64,000 nucleotides of DNA from Pelecanus crispus (taxonomy: Eukaryota > Chordata > Aves > Pelecaniformes > Pelecanidae). The stretch spans positions 12,875,806 through 12,939,805 of the forward strand of contig NC_134648.1 in NCBI RefSeq assembly GCF_030463565.1, written 5' to 3'. The position numbers were made by a program, and so were the translations under genes. The notes beneath the pieces are model-generated. The model worked only from the letters and a program-made list of their open reading frames with translations, was not told the origin of the DNA and searched no databases. Of the stretch, positions 13,191 through 25,671 are shown one piece after another. The first letter of the stretch is position 1. Every line of letters begins with the position of its first letter.

Positions 13191-16100
13191 CTCACATCTG
13201 CAACTATTTAGTAATATTACATTAATTTCTCATGTAGAACAGTTATTATCTTAAAGGTAGGAGCTAGGATGAAAGCCTTATGTGATAATAAAATTATAAA
13301 GCAATCAGTCCTCAAATGAGAGGTTTGTTTTGTTTTGGTCTAATAGTAAAGCACTTCAAGGTCAACACCAAAATACTGAAGGAGGTGTTTGGAAAGAATG
13401 AGCATCATTCACTGCTTATACTGTTTGCCTGTATCTCAGTCTCTTTAAGGTTTGGGTTTTTTTTTTTAATTTGCCCTCCACTACCTCAGGTAGTTCATGT
13501 GCAGCTTTTTCTCTCCACATTTGCCAGAATGTTGTTCAGAGGCATTCTAAAACCCTGAAATTTTGATTAATAATAAAAGCATTGGTATTTCAGCATTTCT
13601 TCCATTTTAGATTAGTCTTATCAGTGTAGTTCTATGGTATTGTAAAAATTACATATATCTTCTTTTAAAACACATTTTCTAAATATTTTGCCTTGTTGTG
13701 TATTTTTTTATAATATATTAGTCATTGAATCTTTTTCATTCTGTAACTTTCTACAGCTGTTTTAAATTTAAAATAAAGTAGCCACATTGTTACTTTAATA
13801 TAATTTTGTTTAGCTTATTCTCTATAAGGAAAGAATAAAAAATGGTAAGACAATAAATCTCAATGTATACAGACTATATGTTTATTGTATACACATTTTT
13901 ATAAGTATACAAATACAGAATACCGTTTTGTCTGATTTTATATATAAAGTTATAAAATGAGCAAAATTAGATACACATCACAACTTAAGACAGTAGTGAC
14001 GATAGCAATATTGAATTCTAACACAGCTGATAAAGTGCTATGAAACGGGACAAAGAAAGATAAGTTCTGGTAGATTTAGCTCATATCAAGGTGTGAATGC
14101 TGCTGCTCCCCCACATTGTCACAATGCTCCTCTGCCAGAAGTTATCAAACTTTTAGCAGCTGCAATGGAACAGGACATGTTATACAACCTCAGTCATTGG
14201 CAGCTTGAGCTGAACTACTGGTTGCAAACTGAGATGACTGAGAGGCAAGTATGCACCTTATTCACTTGCTCTTACTGTAGAGATGGTGTACTCTGGAAGA
14301 GACACAGAGAACAACTGGTGTGGGATCTTAAATTTCTATTGCAAATCATGACCCATGATATGTCCTGTTTCTCCTTTAAAGTCTCTTCCATGAGTAACTC
14401 TGCTCCTTTTACGTCCTCCTCACCTCCCCCATTTTCATTTTAGGTTTTGAGGCTAAAACTTTAAAACCTAGTATATAAAATCTAAACCCAAAAGTCTATA
14501 ATTCTTTTTCTTGTAGAAGTAACACTCTGGTTTAAGCTCACCTCTTTGCTTGGGGCTCCGTGTGTGCAACACTGATAAAACCATAATACATGAGTGGGGT
14601 TTTTTTAGATGTTGATAAGATGAGATTGTGCAAAAAGCTGGTAGATTGGTTTTGCATCAACTCCTGGATATAATCAGTGGTGGAATGGTGTTGGCTAAAT
14701 AATTTTATCAGGGAAAGATTTTGACAAATTGGTCATGAGGAACATTTTGCTACTTTTGGCTTGTGCTATTCCAGAAGAGCAAAGCTGTTTGCCTCAAAGT
14801 TTTGTTATGAACTGTCTAATAAAAAAAAAAAAGTGGTGTTTTGATACAGTACATGCCAGTCAATCCATAAAAATTTCTTTCTTGTTCTGATAGCTTTGAT
14901 CTTTATTATTAACTTTCCTAGTTGTGGGTTTTGGAGAACAATTGTTGAAAATAGTAAAGATAAGGTTAGCAAACCATCTGTTCTTAAAGACTTAGAGATT
15001 TGTATTTGGTAACTTTCTAAAGAAAATGAAAAGTTACTGGTTTTCTTCCAATGCTTTCTAGTAGACATAAGCCAATGAGGATAGTTTCCAAATTAGAGTA
15101 CAAATTGTAAAGCTCCTGAATCTAGAACTTTAGCCAGTAACCAAAATGGGCCTCATTTTCTTCCATAGGAATATCCATAAATCCTGCTGAGAAGGACTTA
15201 AAAGTAAGAGGAATTATATACTTCATTCACTTAAATCTGGTTTTAGGAGCATAGCTTTGATGTTGCACATTTGGAAATGCTGACTTCAGTGTAGTCCATG
15301 TTCAGTATACATCTGTGTTTCCTCAAAGTGAGGAAACCAGCAGTAGATAGTTAAACTCTTCTTTGGGTCCTCAGTGTTAATATCTTGAAGGTCAAGCAGT
15401 ATAGAATGATTGAGCTGCTATTGGAGTGGATGGTCTAAGAGAGCTTTTTACTTTTAAGGATACCTGCAAAATAAAATATTAAGTCGTCACTTTTTTGTAT
15501 TACCATGTTTTCCCAATCCTGGGAGTCTGTCGGTAAGGACTTTGATGATAGATATAGTGGAAGGCAGCTCTGGAATTTTTTTTTTTTTTTTTTTTTTGGT
15601 ACTAGCAATAGACTCTCATACCTCACTTTCAATTCTGATGAAGCCTAGGGGCAGAGCTTTGAGAACACAGGAAGTGGGAACTTGCTTTTCTTTTCTCACA
15701 AACAACTGTTTGCTTTGATTTTCTGACCATCCTTTCTGCAAGTCAGCAAATATCTTCTTTCTGAAGTGATAAACAGTATGCTTTCTCCCTTTTCCTGACA
15801 TTAAAATAAAGACCTCAGGTTTATTTTTCCTGAAGCTACCTCATCTGCATGTCAAATAAGGATAAAACAAGGGCAAATTATTTCTCCTGTAATTTTGGCT
15901 GTGGGTGCTAGACTGCAGCCAGTGGGAAGTCTCCTTCTGGTAGACTTTCTGTTCCTTGATGAGGCCACATATAGGTCAGGCCAAGTAGCTGAGTCTGGCA
16001 TCTAACAGCAGGAGAGAATCATGACAGTTAACTCCTCAAGTCAGATATACAGCCAGAGATTACTTGAGAGAGGTTTGCAAGTGCTGCCTGAGATTGTCTC

Positions 16101-17879
16101 CCTCCTGGGATACTGATGTTTTCAAACTAGGAACAGTAGGCAGAGCCTTACTTCTATAATCAGTTGAAGTACCTGTGTAGTTAGTTAATTGTAATGCTAA
16201 TACGATGCACTGCTTTATTAAAAGTTTCAGTCAGAACTCAGCTGCCCTCAATCATTTGATTTCAGGGACTCGTTTGCATTGGGAGTTTGGAACATGCACT
16301 GATTCAGATTGGAAATCTGAACAAAGTTTGGAAAGCTATAATGTGGGCTGCTTGCAGAAGGGTTCATCTCGCAAAGCTCACCAAATGTTATTTATGACTG
16401 AGGTTTAAATCAGTGCTGTGGCTGCATTATGAAATACCCATCTAAAGAATGCAAATTAATATTTTATTGTATAAGACCAGCCATCTCATGAGTGTCCCTG
16501 ATGGAACAGTTTATGTGCTAACATGCTATTTCCGCATGATGTGTGGAGTTCAGAGTATTTATTTTACCTCAGTCTTAATTACTACATCATCCTGTCTGAT
16601 AGAATACCTATGCAGCCCTCAAATTATTAAATCAAGTACTCTTTGTTGGTTTCACCTTGAAATTTACAACTGTCTCAATTAGCACAGTTAGCTGAAGAGG
16701 AAGCACAACTCTGAGGAATGTTGCTGTTTCAGCTAATGTATGTACCTTATGGGAGAATCATCCAATCCATTTTAACTTGGCCAGTAAAACGCACATTGAA
16801 TTCCTTTGCTAAATTCAGCAGTATCAGGGTGCTCTTTCTGTCTCTAGATATTGTGGGTCTTTGTTTTTAAATCGCAGTACAAAAAAAACCCACTTCCTCC
16901 AAACTATTGAAAGTCTGACTTTATACAGTACATAAGTTGAACTGTCCAGTAAATAGGCTGCCTCTTCCCATCACACCTTTTAAAAATTAAATTTAAATAA
17001 AAACCAAATCAGTTAGGGAACGCTTACTGTAAGAACTTCTTAGTGTGAAAATAATACTGTGTGACTACATCTGAAAGGTGCTCTTCAGCATATTTTTAAT
17101 ATGATCCCAGCAGCATACTTTCAGTAGCAATGAATAACACAGCCCACAGAAAACAGCAGATGATTCAACAATACAGGCAAAAGCCCTTCTGCAAAGTAAG
17201 TTTGCAAAATCTTGCATTGCTTTAATAGATCTTTTGAGCAAAATAGGACCTTTGGCCCTGATTCTGCATTGACATCACACCTGAATGAGACACTGAGAAC
17301 TCTCCCCCTCCTCCCCTTTGGATAATACTGAAATGAACAATCATCCTTTGTATCATTAATCTTTTTTTTTTTTTTTAATCATTATTATGACCTGTTTCTG
17401 AAGATAGCTATTGATGAGGGAAACTAGTGTAGTTGCTGGCTTTCAAGTTATTTCTGTTTCCAGCAAAAGAGCCTAAAAGATGGCATTACAAAATGTTATT
17501 GCTTATTCACAGTTCTATATCATACGTTAGCAGGCGGCAAGAGGTAGGTATGTTGTTTTTTGCTTCTTCACACACAGCTAGGCCTGCAGAATCAATGTGT
17601 AATCTAGGGTTAAAATTGGACTGTTTCTAGCAAAAGCAGCAGTTCTTGTGATCTAATATATAGCATCCCTATATCCAAGCTGGGACACTACAGTCTAAAT
17701 GAATGAACTACTAGATCAGTGGAAAAAGCAGCTGAATAATTAGATTCAAATAATGTAGTTAGTTCATACTACTGGCATTACATGTCACCTGGTGTTACAA
17801 GTGAAGTTCCTTGAGGGCTTATCCGTTTATTAGATGTGGAGGATGAGTAGGAATACATTTTCATTGGATGTGGTTTACC
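13191..17879. other. non-coding stretch
   Basis: About 13560-14000 is very AT-rich with several AATAAA hexamers, as in many 3' ends, but no transcript can be tied to them. An open frame at 14093-14443 is unrecognised. A poly(T) run is at 15576. Confidence 0.6.
15576..15598. repeat. poly(T) run, about 23 bases
   Basis: Uninterrupted T run, not obviously the tail of a recognised retrocopy. Confidence 0.95.
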
Positions 17880-18345
17880 ACATCTGGTTTTGGGCCCCAA
17901 GTGTTGATAAACTTGAGCAAATCCAGGGAGAGGCGCTATGGTAGTCCGAGGCACATATCCTGTGGGGGGATGCTAAGGGAATGAACTGGTATTGCTTAGT
18001 CTGGAGAAGAAACTAGTTGCAGTCTTGCAATACATAAGAAGATGTTACTAAAAAGATGGACTCGGGCACTTTACAGAGGTGCATGGCGCAGGAGAATGAG
18101 AAACAATGATCATAAAGTACAACAAGGGATGTTCTGACCAGCTGTAACAGAGGAATTACTGTGGGGGTACTTAAACACTGGATCAGACCTACCAGAAATT
18201 CTGCAATTTCTGTCCTTGGAAGTTTTCAAGTTTCAGCTGGACAAAATCCAAAGCAACTTAGTCTAATTGCTTCAGTGCTGACCCTGCTTCAAGGAGGAGG
18301 TTGGTCCAAATGACCTTTCAACCTGAAGAATTCCTTAATTCTGGG
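17880..18345 (+). mobile_element. degraded CR1 LINE 3' fragment
   Basis: Landmarks in order are TTTGGGCCCCAAG, TTAGTCTGGAGAAG, a short match around GAAGTTTTCAAG, and TTGGTCCAAATGACCTTTCA. This is the usual CR1 3' end order. The terminal short repeats are lost. The ends are approximate. Confidence 0.7.
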
Positions 18346-21300
18346 AATTGATCCTCCAGTCTGGCCAGCATACAGTAACATACGAGTTAACTGTAGTCAA
18401 ATAAGCAGTCAAAGTCCACACGATGGCTGATTATTTGAACATGTTGATACTATAGTTATTTCTTTCCTGGTGTACAGCAATATTTAAAAAAAACTCAGTG
18501 GAATTATATTCATAATTCTTTTCTTATAAACAAGGAAGTGAGATGCATTCATGCTCTTTTGGGTGTCTTGATTTTTGCAATGCGAACAAAAATGTGTACA
18601 TGTGTCACTAAAGTAAGCAACTGTGAATCTGTTTTTGTACAGGAAGCATAAAATGAGAATAAAATACTTTGCTGCTTTTCCATTTTTCTGTGCAAGATGG
18701 AGAGCTGAGTATAATCTCCCTGCTTGAAAGATCACAATTGCATTTTAGGATACCAAAGCAAGCTATTTATTGTTGGTTTGTTCAACAAATTGTGCCCTTT
18801 GGGATTACCGCTTGTAATTGGGAAAGAAAGAATTTTGTTTAATTTCTTCATTTGGAAAATTTTTTGCTTGACTAGCAACAAGACTCCTAGGTCACTAAGC
18901 AATAGTGTTCTGCCCTAATTGCCTTCAACTTATTTATGTTTCTAAGTTAGGCCTTTGGTAGTTGTTTTTTCCAAATTATATAAAGTTGATACCCAGCTGT
19001 TCTGGAAAACAGAATAGTTTATAGAATGCTTATATATAAAAATTGCATTTGAAAATATTACTTCCTGTAACAATCTTAAGGTTTTTCTTAAACAAGAATG
19101 ATTTGGCAGCAAAGGACATGATTTTTTTTTTCCCCCCTGATCTTATCTGTTTCCCCTCCCCACAAGCAAATTTGTTCTCTTTTTACATTAACTAAGAATA
19201 TAGTCAAGCGGCAATTTGAGAAAATATCATCTCAAGTTCCCAACTCTGCCTACATCATAGACAAAAATAAATGTGTAACTAGATTGTGATGTATAATACA
19301 TGCAGTCCAGACAGTAGAAACATACCTAGGTTTGTCCAAAACTGTGAGAAGGAGTAGAAGAAAAAAGAAACCCAAATGACCCTGTGTTACTGAGTATGTG
19401 ATGCTCATTTAGGCAAAAGCATGTTTGGTGGTAATATTATCTCCTGATATTATTAATACTGCTATCATTAGCAATTTCTGTTGGGCAATTTGTCAATGCA
19501 TAGGTCCTGCATCAGAAGTGTCTTTCATGACCATGGAACAAAGATTGATGCTGCCTCCTAAACAAATTTTCATGTTTCTTTCAAATAGTAAGTTGTTTAG
19601 GAGGAGGAAGAGAGCAGCACTTTTTACTCGCATATCATTTTCAACTTTTTTGGATTTTCTCCTATTTTAAGGTCACTGCCTTTATGTTGTAAGACAGTAG
19701 GTTTTTCTCCAGATACTTCTTAGCTCTAGATTTCTTTTGAACTACCCTTCTGAATGATACTTAATGTACTGTTCTCCTACTCTTACCTTCACGCTTTCTC
19801 ATATGCTGTTCCTTACGCTTAGAAATCCATATTCTCCATGCCAAATATCCACCCAATTCATGGTCACATTCTTCCCTTAAACTGCATTTCCTTGAAGTCT
19901 ATCAAAAATAATCTGCAAGTTAAGAAACGTTATCAACTCTGCCGTGAGATCTGACAGCCTTCTGATCATCAGATTTGCTACTGCAGGCTGAATTCTTTAA
20001 CTTGTGCATAATACTGAATAAAATCACAGTTTGTTTTTTTCCTTAATATCACATGTACTATCTTTTTCACCAAATATATATTTTTTTAATATATGTATAT
20101 ATATTTTAAAGTACCCCAAAGTTCAGCCCAGCTGGTTTCCTAGAGGCCATCTGGCTGAGCTCTGCTGCTTGTTATCTTGTTCTTGTCATTCTAGCTGAAA
20201 GCCTACTGATGGAAGAAAAAATGAGGTCAGTAAGAAGTAGGATGAAGTAAAATTTTTGTTTGCAAGTTAACAGAACTTATGGAAACAGCTATGAGTTGTA
20301 GAGTGCTGGGATTTTTTCACATTGTGGGGTTTGGGTTTTTTTGTTTTGTCGGCGTTTTTTTTTTTGCGTGGTATTGGGGTTTTTTTTACAAAAAACAAGG
20401 GAAAGAATTGCTGAAATGACAAAAGCATGTTTGTTTAGGAGTGATTAGTTGAAATTTCAAATGCAGGAGGCATATCTAAAAACTTCTGGGTGGTAGATCT
20501 GTTAGGCAGTTAGGACTATTTCATGACCTAGTCTGGCATCTGGCATGCTGGTGCACTCTGTTCATCATGTATAGCAAAGGTTTGTTATGTGGCAAGACAA
20601 TTTCCTGTGAGGTAAAGGACCTACCATAATTAAAATTTTAAATCTCTAACTGGTTCATTGTTGGAGAGCTTTCTCTAAATAAGGATTTGAGCATAAACTT
20701 TTAGGAAGCTCAGTGAAATATATAGGTGGCTTTCACTATTCTGTTTTGAAAGACTGAACATGTGGCTTCATATTCATTTTAATTTCTCCTACTTTCTGAA
20801 GTAACTAAGAAATACGCATGAGTACTTGGGGAGCAATAAAAGAACAAAAAAACCATGTAGATGGGAGGAAAAGAAAAAAATAAAGAAGGAAAGGAAAGAG
20901 ATACATGCATCATTTTCTCATTTGCCAGAGAGTCCTTGGCCATGTTACTTTTCTGCTCTGGAGAGAATGTCTTAAAAGTGACCCTGGAAACAGCTGCCAG
21001 TTAAATTAATGTAACTGTAGTTCATGCTGGATGCAAGCCATTGAATGAGGGGGAACAGATGAGTAAAAGCTTTCAGGTCTGGAATCCCTGAGATAGTGCC
21101 ACCTCCCTTTGGTTCTCCTGCCACAGCCATCCTGTTTCTCTCAAGCATGGGATGTGGGGAGTGCCAGGTTCTTGCAATGGCATGACTGGGCAGAAGCCTC
21201 GGCTCTAAGAACGTCATAGATCCGTCCTTCCACACAACTCCCTTTGGCTGTCCTTTCCATAGAAGAGCTGGGTCCAGTATCTTAAGCACATACTTAACCA

Positions 21301-24300
21301 GATAAAATTATGTTATTGGAGTTTTGTCTTAAGCCGATTAGTTCCAAGAAAACCCCAGAATGAATAAAAACTACAAATGAATCAGAACATATTTTTTGTG
21401 AACTTGTATATAATTCTTAAATCCATTTGTTCTCACAGGGAGTCAATGCTACTTATAACCTCATTTCCTTAAATTCTTTTTAGTGCTAAATAAAATAAAA
21501 AACTGAGAAAAAAACTTTGCATCCAAAACAGAGTAATTCATAAAAGTTTGATTCATGAAATACTAACTCCTAATTGCCCCTAAAAAAAAATGGAATCAGG
21601 AAACTTTCAGGCTGCCTAAAATACACTTACCTTAAAAGAAAAACTTTTTTTTTTTTTTTAATCTGGGTCTAGTAGTCTAAAAAGTTAGTGAAATACTGCT
21701 CCTCAGTATTTCTAAAATATGTACATTCCTCAGTTGTTTGCTGATTGTCTGAAGCATGAAATTCAGCCTAGAATCCTTGCAAAAAAAAAAAAGATTGTAA
21801 GCCACTCCTCCGATTGCTTTGCTGCAAGAGAAGTAAACCTAAACATTGACTGCTAACGAAACAAAAATTGTAACTATCGCTAAAACAAATGAACTGGCTG
21901 ATAGTATTTCACAGCGAAAAATGCTAACCAGATACAGTTGTGATCTTTTAACAAGTCTTAAATTTCCATTTAAGTATATTAAAATAATTGTCTGTGCGTG
22001 AAATTGGGTCCAATTGATTTTTCTCTTAATGTATCAGGGAAAAGCCTAAAGCTGGGACCAGAATGGATCCTATTGGAGTTACGTGCATAATTCCCAGAAA
22101 ATATTATCCATTAAACTCTGTAGGAGTTAGCTATCAGATTTCTTTAAACTCTGATATAAAATTTTAGATACCTAACCAAACCAAATGGCCTTGTTGTAGG
22201 AGTTGTTCTTGTTGGTAATGGACCAGCATCACCTCTCACCCCAAACTTCTTGTTTTTCTGTCAGCAGAGTGTCATAACTAGGCATTACTAGAGATATTTT
22301 CCTGAGTGCTCCCAATCAGATCAGGCTGGACATGCATCAAAGGAACATTTTACTTTCTGCCTGACCTAACTTTTCCTTTCTCTCATTCAAGCAGATTATT
22401 GAAAACCATCAAGTTTTATGTGTTCCTGAGCTATGAGGAAAACAGGAAGTAGAAAAGGAGATTCTTTCCTGTCATGCTGCTCTGTAAAGCAAGTGCTATA
22501 TGGGTAGCTTGTAGTCCTGAGGAAGACTGTACCCACTGAGTTTGAGACACAAGTTTTTTAGAAGCTGGGGGACATTTGCTGTATTCTTCTTAAGCATCTG
22601 TTAGTTTCTTCCTTTAAAATATTTTTGTGACAGAATTATTCACGTTTATCCATTGTCTCTGAGGTTGCAACCTGGGTGCTGTTTGTCAGGAAGTGTTATT
22701 TAAGTCTCTCAGGAATTAATCTCAGTGCTTCTCAGAATGAAAACAGGTGCTTTGAATTCACATAGTAGTTGCATATACTTTTTACGCTCCACCAGTATTG
22801 TTCTGTATCTTATAAACAGAAGCATCATTTTGTCTTCCAGTTTTTACCTTGTACAGTTGTATGGATATTACTGTGGGTAGAACTCAGATCGTTACTGCTA
22901 TCATAGAGATACATTATATTAGTCCTGGCGCTATGACTGTGTTTTGGTAAACTGACTGAAGCAGTATCTTAGTATCTTGCAAACATAAGTATTTAATATG
23001 AGAAATAACTCTCTTGTCATAGGAATTAGACGCAGTAGGCAACAGTCAACGTTTTTGGTGATTCAGACAATAAAGAAAGTGTCTTCCAATTTCCATGTAG
23101 TATCTTTTGTCACATAGGGTAAGAATGTAAATGAGTCAGCTTTAGTTGTGGGTTTGGTTTTTTTTCTTTTCCAGTGAATGTTTCTGTAAACAAAAATTTT
23201 GAAGTCCTAGTACAAAATATTTAAGGTTTTCTATTAAGATATTCTGGATCTGGTTTTATAGGTTTGTTTTGGTTTGGTGAGGTGGTGTTTTAAAATTTTT
23301 GAGATAGCTAATGTATGCCAATCTTAAATACTGTAACCATGGTTAGTGTTTAAAAACTTATTCTGTGGTACAAACATAAGAAAAACACCCTGTTTTGCTC
23401 ATGCTTGGTTTGAATGAAGTAAGTTCAGTGTTTTTTAAGTACTTCAAAGCTGCAAAACCTAATTCAAAATGCTACATCAATTCCATATGTTCCATTTTAC
23501 AGCTATACAAAAGGAGTGCAAAAAGATACCTTTCTAATATGGTAATGTTTTACAACCACTTTTCAGGACAACAAAGAAAAGAGTTACAAAAAGCAGCTCA
23601 GAATTGTGCAGTTCAGCTGTGCTCACGAGTATGCAACTCCCATTGTTGACAAATGAGTTGCTTGACTTGACCGCAGGCAGTATGAGGTCAAGAAATATTA
23701 ATAAAATGCTTTCTTAACTGTTTATTTCTGCTTTTTTATATATCCTTGTTGTGATATGACAGAGCATTTGAGGTCAACTGCCAAGCTATCAGTGGAGATG
23801 GAGTAAAGCACCTTTATCTAAGCTTTGCTAACACGATACTCAGCCGTGACTCAGAGAGGGTAAGTTAACTGATTATACTTAGCTTTCTCTACTATGGTAA
23901 AATGAGTTGCAGAGAGAACACACTGAAAGCCAAGGGCCTCTAAATACTTTTCCCTTTTATGGAATAGAGCTCCCAGATCACCATTTCCTGGAGATTGTAC
24001 TCTAAGCCTACACAGTGGTAAAAGAAAGTTCTCTGCATTCACTGATCTATATCTGACTCCAAATTTGAGCTCAGGGGATCATTTTTTTCCTAACTATTTT
24101 AAGCAGTAAGTTTACAGTAAGAGACCAAAACATCAAAAAGCACTGAATCCTCTCTTCTTTCTTTCTTTTTCTTACTTTTTTCTTTACATTGTCTCATCTT
24201 AGTGTGGGAATAGGCAGAATCTGGTGAATAGGATAGGTAATTTGTTTTTTTTGTTTTTTTAAACTCATTTTGTAGGTGCAAAAGGCTTGTGCAGACTAAG

Positions 24301-25102
24301 ATTGTACATCTTCATCTACATCTACTCTTCTTGTGACATGTGAGCTTACAAGTATTTAATTTTAAAAGGTAATTTTGAAGCTCTTGCAATTTCTGAAAGA
24401 CTGGAATTTGGAGGGGATCATTTACTCTGATAAAACACTACAGTAATCTCATGACATCCTTTGATAGGATAGAGGTAGGCCAGACAGTTTGATCAATACC
24501 TAACAAAAGAAACAACAGAATCTTGAAATTGTCTTAGTGACTAGGATGCTAACGTGCTTATGCACCTTGACCGTTTCTAAAGTGCAGATATATTTTTTTA
24601 ATCTATCCTTTCAGTATCTTCAGGGACAATAATTACAGTTGTTTCAGTTGGTATCTCACTGTATTGCATGTGTTATTAACATATCATTTCCTTTTTTGAA
24701 TGAAACATGTTTACGCTTGTGGAAAGGAGATAAAGCTGGCAAAGCTAATGGCAGCATGATTCCAAAGGCTGTTCAGCTGGCAGATGAGCCAGCTTAGAAC
24801 CAGGATAGTTGTGCTCTCTGCACTTTGGCTCAGGATTCAGTAAGGCCATAAGCTGTTTTTGTAGATAGAGGTGCAAATTTCTGTAGGTTCCAAGGCAGTA
24901 CTCCTCCCTAATGCTCTACTGAAGAAGAAAAAATGTACCTTCCAGGAAATAAGTTTTCCAAGGACATTTCTTTCTTTCCTTCCTACATTTGTGAGATGCA
25001 GATAAGCTCCTCTAATTCTTGTTAGAGTGTTCTCATGAAGCCCCCTTTTTCTGTATGTTTTGACTCTCACTGACATTTACTGGGGCTATTTTCATTGCCC
25101 GA
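18346..25102. other. non-coding stretch
   Basis: Mostly AT-rich with T runs (19125-19137, 20335-20390, 21646-21659). The segment 20960-21290 is visibly richer in G and C than its surroundings and has a 106-codon open frame on the minus strand, unrecognised. No gene is supported. Confidence 0.6.
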
Positions 25103-25671
25103 TATTGTGGTTTAGCCCCACCACGCAGCCGCTCGCTTACTCCCCCTGCCCCAGTGGGATGGGGGAGAGAATCGGAGGAGTAAGAGTGAGAAAACTCCTG
25201 GGTTGAGATAAGAACAGTTTAATAATTGAAATAAAGTAAAATAGTAATTTTAATAATAACAATATAACAACAACAATAATAATAGTAATAATATACAAAG
25301 CAAGTGATGCAGAATGCAATTGCTAACCACCCGCTGACCGATACCCAGACAGTTCCCGAGCAGCGATCGCTGTCCCCCGGACAAACCGCCCCCCCCCCCC
25401 AGTTTATATACTGAGCGCGACGTCATATGGTATGGAATAGCCCTTTGGTCAGTTTGGATCAACTCTTCTGGCTGTGCCCCCACACACACACTTTTCTTGT
25501 GCACCTGGCAGAGCATGGGAAGCTGAAAAGTCCTTGACTAGCATAAGCAGTACTTAGCAACAACCAGAACATCAGTGTGTTATCAACATTGTTCTCATAC
25601 TAAATCCAAAACACAGCACTATGCCTGCTACTAGGAAGACAATTAACTCTATCCCAGCCAAAACCAGGACA
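25103..25671 (-). mobile_element. near-complete endogenous retrovirus LTR
   Basis: About 569 bases. On the minus strand it begins TGTCCTGGTTTTGGCTGGGA and ends near AAACCACAATA. I recall this LTR type as common in neoavian genomes but cannot name the family securely. The flanks CCCGA (25098-25102) and CCCAA (25672-25676) are a plausible 5-base target duplication with one mismatch. The minus strand carries TGACGTCG (CRE-like), then TATATAAACTG, then a G run, then ATTAAA, which is an order expected for U3 and R. An internal AAT/AAC simple repeat (25237-25294) and a C12 run (25389-25400) have expanded. No internal retroviral genes adjoin it, so it is probably a solo LTR. Confidence 0.82.

Noticed and set aside
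13690..13860. Cluster of AATAAA hexamers as a gene 3' end
   Set aside because: The stretch is so AT-rich that the hexamers are expected, and no coding exon precedes it.
14093..14443. 116-codon frame starting at GTG
   Set aside because: No ATG start at the given position, no recognised domain and no convincing splice sites.
25137..25516. Two minus-strand frames rich in Ile and Leu runs
   Set aside because: They are translations of the LTR and its trinucleotide repeat, not of a protein gene.
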